In this document: positions 41,106 to 45,879 of the stretch, one piece after another | How positions within the stretch are numbered: the first letter of the stretch is position 1 | Layout of the letters: each line of letters opens with the position of its first letter | Source: Mycobacterium sp. ST-F2 | Lineage (GTDB): Bacteria > Actinomycetota > Actinomycetes > Mycobacteriales > Mycobacteriaceae | Direction: 5' to 3' | Length of the DNA: 45,879 nucleotides | Assembly (NCBI RefSeq): GCF_001905655.1 | Contig: NZ_JMHT01000015.1 | Span: 1 to 45,879 of the forward strand | Position numbers and translations under genes: made by a program | Notes under the pieces: generated by a model | Told to the model about the DNA's origin: nothing | Databases searched by the model: none | The model's input: only the letters and a program-made list of their open reading frames with translations

Positions 41106-42542
41106 ATGGCGGGGCATGCCCCGGGTATGCACGAGGTACTCGAACGTGAAAGCAAGTGGGACGTCGACGATCGATTCCGGTTGCCGGATCTCCACGGCAT
41201 CGTCCCGGGCGCTGACGTCGAGCACGACACCGTCGACCTGACCAGCGACTACTACGACACCGCGGACCGTGACCTACAGGCACACGGTGTCGTGCTCCGT
41301 CGCCGCGCCGGTGACGACGACACGGGATGGCAGCTGAAGGTTCCGGCGGCTGACGGCCGCGTGGAACTGCACTGGCCGCCCGCGGATGGACTGCCCGACG
41401 CCGCGCGTGAGCTGCTCACGGGGCTGAGTCTGGCCAAGCAGCTGTCCAGCGTCGCGACGATCCACACTGTGAGGAACCGCTACCGCATCTGTGCGCCGGG
41501 CGTCGGTGAACTCTGCGCGGAGATCGCCGATGACTCGGTGCGCGCCTGGGCGAACGAACGACTGCTCGCGTGGCGCGAGGTCGAGGTCGAACTCGGGCCC
41601 AGCACGGCCACGGTTCCCCGACGCCTCGTCAAGCGGTTGACGGCGGCCGGCGCCCGGCCATCTCACTATCCGTCCAAGCTCGCCCACATCCTGCCGCTCA
41701 TCCCTCCAGCCGAGCCGATGTCGCCGGCAGCGCGCGCCGTGCAGCGCTATGTGAGCACTCAGATCGACCAGATCGTGGCGGGCGACATCGAGCTGCGTCG
41801 GGACCACGATCCCATCCACGACACGCGCGTGGCGATCCGGCGGCTGCGCAGTACGTTGCGGGTGTTCGGCAAGCTGTTGGACCAGCGCGCCGCACCACAT
41901 CTTGATGACGACCTGCGCTGGTTCGCCGGGCTGCTCGGTGAAGTTCGCGACTGCCAGGTTCAGCAGCGCAGGATGACGGCAGCGCTCGACCAGTTGCCGG
42001 ACACGCTGATTCTGGGCCCGGTCCGGGCGCGCGTGCGCAATGACCTGCAAGCCACCGAGCTGCCCGCACGGGTCAGGATCACCGAGGCCATGGAGTCCCC
42101 GCGCTATCTGGCGATCATGGCTGCGCTGCGGACGTGGCGTACTGCTCCACCCGTGGCGCCGGAGACGAGTACCCACAAGCTGGTCAAGCGGGCACAGAAG
42201 GTCCAGCGCCAGGCCGACCGTCGGCTCACCGCGGCACTCGGTGACCGTGGCGGCGACGACGCGATGCTGCATCGCGCGCGAAAAGCGGCGAAGCGGGCCA
42301 GATACGCCGCCGAGCTGTGCAAGGACGTGGGCGCGTCGAAGCGAACCGTCAAGCACTACAAGCAGTTTCAATCGATTCTGGGGGATCATCAGGACACCGT
42401 GGTCGCGTCGGCACTGCTGCATCGCATGGCCCTGGCGAGCGGAACGACCGCGGGCGAAAACGGCTTTACCTTCGGCCTGCTGTTCGCCCGCGAACAACGG
42501 ATCGCCGAAGACTGCCGACAGCAGGCGCGAAACCTGTTGTGA
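41106..42542 (+). CDS. CYTH-CHAD domain protein
   Basis: About 478 residues from ATG 41106; TTG 41094 (overlapping the M20 stop) or GTG 41103 are alternatives. The N-terminal CYTH domain (residues about 8-195) has the ExExK motif in LERESKWDV and LQLKVPAADGRVELHW-type strands; such domains bind and cleave or form triphosphates. The C-terminal CHAD domain (about 215-470) is helical and His/Arg/Lys-rich (RDHDPIHDTRVAIRRLRSTLRVF; LHRARKAAKRARYAAELC), which binds inorganic polyphosphate. Function is probably polyphosphate-related. Whether its place behind the importer-amidase operon is functional or accidental is unclear. Confidence 0.87.
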   Translation: MAGHAPGMHEVLERESKWDVDDRFRLPDLHGIVPGADVEHDTVDLTSDYYDTADRDLQAHGVVLRRRAGDDDTGWQLKVPAADGRVELHWPPADGLPDAARELLTGLSLAKQLSSVATIHTVRNRYRICAPGVGELCAEIADDSVRAWANERLLAWREVEVELGPSTATVPRRLVKRLTAAGARPSHYPSKLAHILPLIPPAEPMSPAARAVQRYVSTQIDQIVAGDIELRRDHDPIHDTRVAIRRLRSTLRVFGKLLDQRAAPHLDDDLRWFAGLLGEVRDCQVQQRRMTAALDQLPDTLILGPVRARVRNDLQATELPARVRITEAMESPRYLAIMAALRTWRTAPPVAPETSTHKLVKRAQKVQRQADRRLTAALGDRGGDDAMLHRARKAAKRARYAAELCKDVGASKRTVKHYKQFQSILGDHQDTVVASALLHRMALASGTTAGENGFTFGLLFAREQRIAEDCRQQARNLL

Positions 42543-42543
42543 A

Positions 42544-43359
42544 TCAGGCCCGCCGGATGAGCGATCGCGTGGCCTTTTCCAGGATCGCCTGCGCTGCAGC
42601 CGCGTTGCGCCGCTTCTGGGCGCGGCTGACGGCCGCGGCAATGGTCGAACCCTTCTCGTACGCCGTCACCACCCGGGGATCGACGTACGAGCCACGGGCC
42701 ACCGCAGGCGTGTTGCCGAGCTGTTCGGCCACCTCACGGAAGACCGCAGTCCGGGCGCGCCGCAGAGCGCTCTTCGTGTCCGGCGGTGCCGCGCCGGCGA
42801 ATCCGACGGCGGCCAGCACGGTGCCGTGCCACGTCCGCAAATCCTTGACGCTGTACTCCGCGCCGACCAGCTCCTTGAATCTGGTGTTCAGATCCTCGGC
42901 GTGCAGTTCTGAGCGACCGGAGTCGGTGCGGCACCACAGGAGTCGCTCGCTGGGTCCCTGACCTCGACGCAGTGCACGGACGACGCGGACCACTTGCCGG
43001 TCCGCCAGTTCCAGATGGCGCTGCACGCCGCTCTTGGCCGGATAGTCGAACACCACAGAGTCGGCTCGCACCTCGATGTGCTCGCAGCGCAGCGTGGCCA
43101 GCCCGTAGGAATCGTTGTCCTGGGCATACTCCTCGCCGCCGGCGCGGAAGAACCCACGGTCGATCAGGTGCAGGGCGAGTGCGAGTACGCGGTCGCGCTG
43201 CAGCCCGCGGCCGGCGAGATCGGCGGCGATCTGGCGGCGCCAGTCCGGCAGAAGCGTCGACAGCTGCAGGACGCGGTCGAACTTCTCCTCGGTCCGTTCC
43301 TGTTGCCACACCGCGTGATAGAGGTACTGGCGGCGCCCCGCGGCATCGGCGCCGGCGCC
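42544..43359 (-). pseudogene. DNA topoisomerase IB, 5'-truncated
   Basis: About 270 codons match the catalytic part of poxvirus-type topoisomerase IB: GADAAGRRQYLYHAVWQQERTEEKFDRV, DRGFFRAGGEEYAQDNDSYGLATLR (catalytic Arg), YPAKSG (Lys), KDLRTWHGTVLA (Arg and His) and NTPAVARGSYVDP (nucleophilic Tyr). The N-terminal domain, about 80-100 residues in full enzymes, is missing. Upstream of GADAAG the frame stays open but reads antisense to other genes and has no family similarity. No plausible start exists at the break. The gene appears to have lost its 5' end in a deletion near 43348-43359. It ends one base from the CHAD gene, convergently. Confidence 0.8.
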
Positions 43360-43524
43360 CTGGTGGCCATGGGAGCCGCCACCACCGTGGCGGGCGCCGA
43401 ACCGGCGCGGGAGAACCCGGCGGGTGCGAATGGTTCGACGACGACGCAGACCGCCCCTCCGACGGCGCCGCTGACCCCCTCGGCCAGCCCGGTCGTCAAG
43501 GCGGCCCCGTACGGCGGGAGCTAG
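43348..43524 (+). pseudogene. 3' remnant of a secreted-protein gene
   Basis: The plus-strand frame from the GGCGCC repeats at 43348 reads GAGALVAMGAATTVAGAEPA, then a Thr/Pro/Ala-rich tail ending YGGS at a TAG. This looks like the end of a signal peptide (cleavage after VAGA) plus a short exported Pro/Thr-rich region. Upstream the frame only reads antisense to topoisomerase, so the true start is lost. A strong terminator 8 bp after the stop supports this being a genuine gene end. An ATG at 43369 could start a 51-residue peptide but has no ribosome-binding site. Confidence 0.55.
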
Positions 43525-43532
43525 CCACAAAC

Positions 43533-43593
43533 GCCGAAAGGCCAATTGCTGCACGCAAATTGCGAAAATGCGGGCAACAATTGGCCTTTCGGC
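43533..43593. terminator. Bidirectional intrinsic terminator
   Basis: A perfect 16-bp inverted repeat: GCCGAAAGGCCAATTG (43533-43548) and CAATTGGCCTTTCGGC (43578-43593), followed by TTTT on the plus strand. The 29-nt loop contains the small palindrome CGCAAATTGCG (43554-43564). It lies between the plus-strand remnant (stop 43524) and the minus-strand stress-protein gene (end 43602) and would end transcription from both sides. Confidence 0.88.
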
Positions 43594-43601
43594 TTTTGAA
43601 C

Positions 43602-44483
43602 TCAGGTGCGCGGCATGATCATCACCGGGACCGGTGAATGCCGCAGAATCTTCGCCGCTGCCGACCCGAGGAAAACCCGCGCCGACTGCCCCGCGGCACC
43701 CGACCCGAGCAGCAACACATCGCCTGCTGCCCACCCGGTGTTCTCCACGGCCTGCTGCCAATCCCGCCCGCTGCTGACGATCATCTCCACGTCGGGCACG
43801 GCCAGATCTTCGCGAACCTTGTTGAGCTGCTTGGTGACATCGTCGGCGGTGCGCTTCGACCACTGCGCGACCACCATGTCCTCGGCACCCGCCTCGAGTG
43901 AGGGCCCACCGAACGCCCATCCGGGCCGCACGGTGAACGCCACGATCCGCAGCCGGGCATTCCAGTCCCGGGACAGCTCCGCGGCCGCCCGGACCAATCC
44001 GTTGGTGTCGGCCTCACCGCCGTAGGCCGCGGTGAGCCGGCGGATCGGCTCGTGGCTGAATGCATAGCCGCGCGGCGCGATCGCTACCGGCACCTGCGCG
44101 GTGTGCACCAGCCGCTCCGTCACGCTGCCGAGGGCCACTCGCCCCAGTAAGCCGGACGATGACGACCCGAGCACCACGGCCCGAGCCTGAAACTCCTGCG
44201 CCAGCTCGAGCAAGCCTGTTGGGATGGAACCGGATTCGTGCACCAGCGTCGGGACGTCCGGTCGCCCGGGCAGGCCGTCGACGACGGCCTGCAAGGACTT
44301 GGCCGTCTGCGCCTTCACGTGGCGCAGGTACTCGTCCTCGACAGGGTCGTTGCGCGGTGGCCACGAGCGCTCCAGAACCGCTGCCGCGATGACCTTCTCG
44401 CCGGTGGTCTTCGCGATCTGCACGGCGAGGTTGATGGGGGCGCTGCCGTGCCGGGACGCGCTGAACCCGGCGATGATCGTCAC
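43602..44483 (-). CDS. Tandem universal stress protein
   Basis: 293 residues with two USP domains (about 1-140 and 145-292). Each carries the ATP-binding pattern G-x2-G-x9-G-S/T: LGSSSSGLLGRVALGSVTERL in the first, LGSGAAGQSARVFLGSAAAKIL in the second. The GTG start overlaps the stop of the upstream permease gene (GTGA), so the two were one transcription unit. Mycobacterial double-domain USPs are often hypoxia- or stress-induced. With the permease promoter now separated by an IS, expression of this gene may be altered. Confidence 0.9.
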   Translation of the reverse strand: MTIIAGFSASRHGSAPINLAVQIAKTTGEKVIAAAVLERSWPPRNDPVEDEYLRHVKAQTAKSLQAVVDGLPGRPDVPTLVHESGSIPTGLLELAQEFQARAVVLGSSSSGLLGRVALGSVTERLVHTAQVPVAIAPRGYAFSHEPIRRLTAAYGGEADTNGLVRAAAELSRDWNARLRIVAFTVRPGWAFGGPSLEAGAEDMVVAQWSKRTADDVTKQLNKVREDLAVPDVEMIVSSGRDWQQAVENTGWAAGDVLLLGSGAAGQSARVFLGSAAAKILRHSPVPVMIMPRT

Positions 44484-45829
44484 GCGACAGGCTCCTCGGC
44501 GGGAGTCAACGAGATCACGTTGGTCACCGGGATGTTGTATTCGGACCGGGCGCGGTCGACCACATCGAAGCGGTGCCAGATCGACTGTTCCGGCGGCTCA
44601 GTCGCGATGACGATCTGGTCCGGATCGAATTCGGCGACGCCGGCGGCCAACGCGCGCAGCGGTCGGTAGTCGCCGAGCTTTCCGTCGGCCTCGAGGTTCG
44701 CCGAGCGCAGCGCGGCCAGCGTCTGGTCGAGGCGTTGCTGGGCAAGGACTTTGGTGGCCTCCCAGACGTCGAGGGGGCTGTGCGAGGCGGCCGCGCCGGT
44801 CTCGATCGGGCTGACCGGTACGACGACGTGATAGGTCGTGGCGTTGTCGGCGCCGATGGCGCGCAGTTCGTCGAGCAGCTCCGCGGAGCCGACGGTTTCG
44901 TTGGCCAGCACCAGCACTCGGTGCGGCCGCTCGGTTGCGGTGACGGGCTCCGGGACCGGCCGGCGGGAGTTGAACCAGCGGTTGGCGAAGAACAGCCCGA
45001 TCACCACTGCCCAGGACAGCAGGCTCAGCGTCAGGGCCCTCCTGTTGTCGCCGCCCTGGACGAACATCTGCACCAGGATCGCGGTCATCGCCAGCGCGGT
45101 GATGATCGACAACACGGGGAACAGCCACATCTTCACTTTGAGCTTGTCGCCACCGTTGCGGTACCGCAGCACGATCTGGGAAATCGCGATCAACAGGTAG
45201 ACGAAGAGGATGACCGCACCGCTGGAATCCAGCAGGAACTTGAAGATGAAGTCGGGCGAGAAGGCCGAGGCGATGACACCCATGAACCCGATGACCGACG
45301 ATGTGAGAATGGCGGCGGCCGGAACTCCGCGGCGGGTGACGGAGACGAGCTGGGCGGGTGCCTCACGGCGGGCGGCCAGCACGAACAGCATGCGCGACGC
45401 GGTGTACATGCCCGAGTTCAGGCAGCTCAGCACCGCTGTCAGGACGACCGCGTTCATGATGTGGTCGGCGTAGGGGATACCCATCGCGGTGAAGGCCGAG
45501 ACGAACGGCGACGCGGCGAGCTGTTTGCCGTTCCACGGCAGGATGGTCACCAGCAGGAACGCCGAGCCGACGAAGAAGACCGCGATACGCATGATGACCG
45601 AGTTGGCGGCCTTGGCGACAGCGCGCTCAGGGTCGGTGGACTCGGCGGCGGCGATGGTCGCGATCTCGGCGCCGACCATCGAGAAGATCACGGTGACGAC
45701 ACCGACGGTGACCGCGGATGGGCCCAGCGGGAAGAATCCGCCGTGTGAGGTCAGGTTGGAGAAATCCATGGACTTGTGCGGCCACAGACCCAGCACGAAG
45801 CACGAGCCCAACCCGATGAACACGATGAT
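44480..45829 (-). pseudogene. Amino-acid permease with C-terminal USP-like domain, 5'-truncated by an IS
   Basis: The remaining 449 codons start IIVFIGLGSCFVLGLWPHKS and include the APC-family helix VTVIFSMVGAEIATIAAAESTDP (helix 6, GabP/AnsP type), several more membrane segments, and a soluble C-terminal domain of about 150 residues (HRVLVLANETVGSAELLDELRAIG ... DPDQIVIATEPPEQS). The soluble domain resembles universal stress proteins. The first five or so helices are absent. Upstream of 45829 the frame crosses the terminal repeat of an IS and meets a TAA 10 bp beyond; a GTG at 45853 could start a fusion protein, but it would lack half the transporter. Substrate is probably an amino acid or GABA. 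Confidence 0.8.
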
Positions 45830-45879
45830 TGAACCGCCCCGAGTTTGATGCACACCGGTTTATTGGTGCGCAGCCTCTG
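45830..45879. mobile_element. Terminus of an IS3-family (IS6110-like) element, continues outside the window
   Basis: The sequence starting TGAACCGCCCCGAGTTTG at 45830 closely matches the terminal inverted repeat of IS6110 and related actinobacterial IS3-family elements (IS6110 begins TGAACCGCCCCGG). Permease coding similarity stops exactly at the base before it. Only 50 bp are visible, so transposase, other end and target duplication cannot be checked. Confidence 0.7.

Noticed and set aside
43360..43920. Extension of the topoisomerase frame upstream to 43920
   Set aside because: The extension reads through the terminator and antisense to the USP gene with Arg/Gly-rich nonsense; it is not the missing topoisomerase N-terminus.
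45830..45853. Natural GTG start of the permease at 45853, or a small frameshift restoring the N-terminus
   Set aside because: The eight codons after this GTG lie within the IS-like terminal repeat, and the sequence beyond does not encode permease in any frame I read.
1..45879. CRISPR arrays, tRNA or rRNA genes, phage or plasmid origins
   Set aside because: No regularly spaced repeats, no cloverleaf-like or conserved RNA sequences and no replication or integrase genes were recognised by reading; a covariance-model scan was not possible here.

Overview
The window is high-GC, densely coded actinobacterial DNA. A complete yrbE/mce operon, Mce-associated membrane proteins, many lipid or steroid-type catabolic genes, frequent GTG starts and 4-bp ATGA/GTGA gene overlaps point to a fast-growing Mycobacterium (Mycolicibacterium-type) chromosome. 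The species cannot be named from the sequence alone. No tRNA, rRNA or CRISPR array was seen.

Region 1 (1-12069) looks like lipid, steroid or terpenoid catabolism. It holds the end of an FAD monooxygenase. A minus-strand operon follows (VOC protein, KstD-like flavoprotein, DODA-type extradiol dioxygenase), divergent from a TetR regulator and a KshA-like Rieske oxygenase. Next come a triple-PAS diguanylate cyclase, a ketosynthase-like protein, and a TetR gene divergent from an SDR / APH-like kinase / acyl-CoA dehydrogenase operon with a perfect inverted repeat between them. Region 2 (12070-14545) has an NsrR-like Rrf2 regulator, an unrecognised secreted protein and a crotonase.

Region 3 (14546-27831) is a mce lipid-uptake operon headed by its own TetR gene: TetR, yrbEA, yrbEB, mceA-F, two Mce-associated membrane proteins and a secreted DUF3298-like protein. 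An IS256-family (IS1081-like) element of 1426 bp, with an 8-bp target duplication and imperfect terminal inverted repeats, interrupts mceD at codon 91. Removing the element and one duplication copy restores a 400-residue MceD frame, so the insertion is probably recent.

Region 4 (27832-34725) is a catabolic island: TRZ/ATZ-type amidohydrolase, TetR, two alpha/beta hydrolases, an FAD monooxygenase and an MFS transporter. Two near-identical 15-bp pseudo-palindromes lie upstream of the amidohydrolase and between the TetR gene and the first hydrolase, suggesting one regulon. Region 5 (34766-42542) has a SARP-FHA (EmbR-type) regulator divergent from a tightly overlapped operon: NitT/TauT-type ABC importer, asparaginase-family enzyme, M20 amidohydrolase and a CYTH-CHAD protein. 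Together these suggest import and hydrolysis of an amide- or imide-containing nitrogen source.

Region 6 (42544-45879) shows rearrangement. A topoisomerase IB gene lacking its 5' part abuts, head-on, the 3' end of a secreted-protein gene lacking its own 5' part, which is the pattern left by a deletion. After a strong bidirectional terminator come a tandem universal stress protein and an amino-acid permease with a C-terminal USP-like domain. The permease is cut off at 45829/45830 by what looks like the terminal inverted repeat of an IS3-family (IS6110-like) element running out of the window. The window therefore records at least three gene-breaking events.
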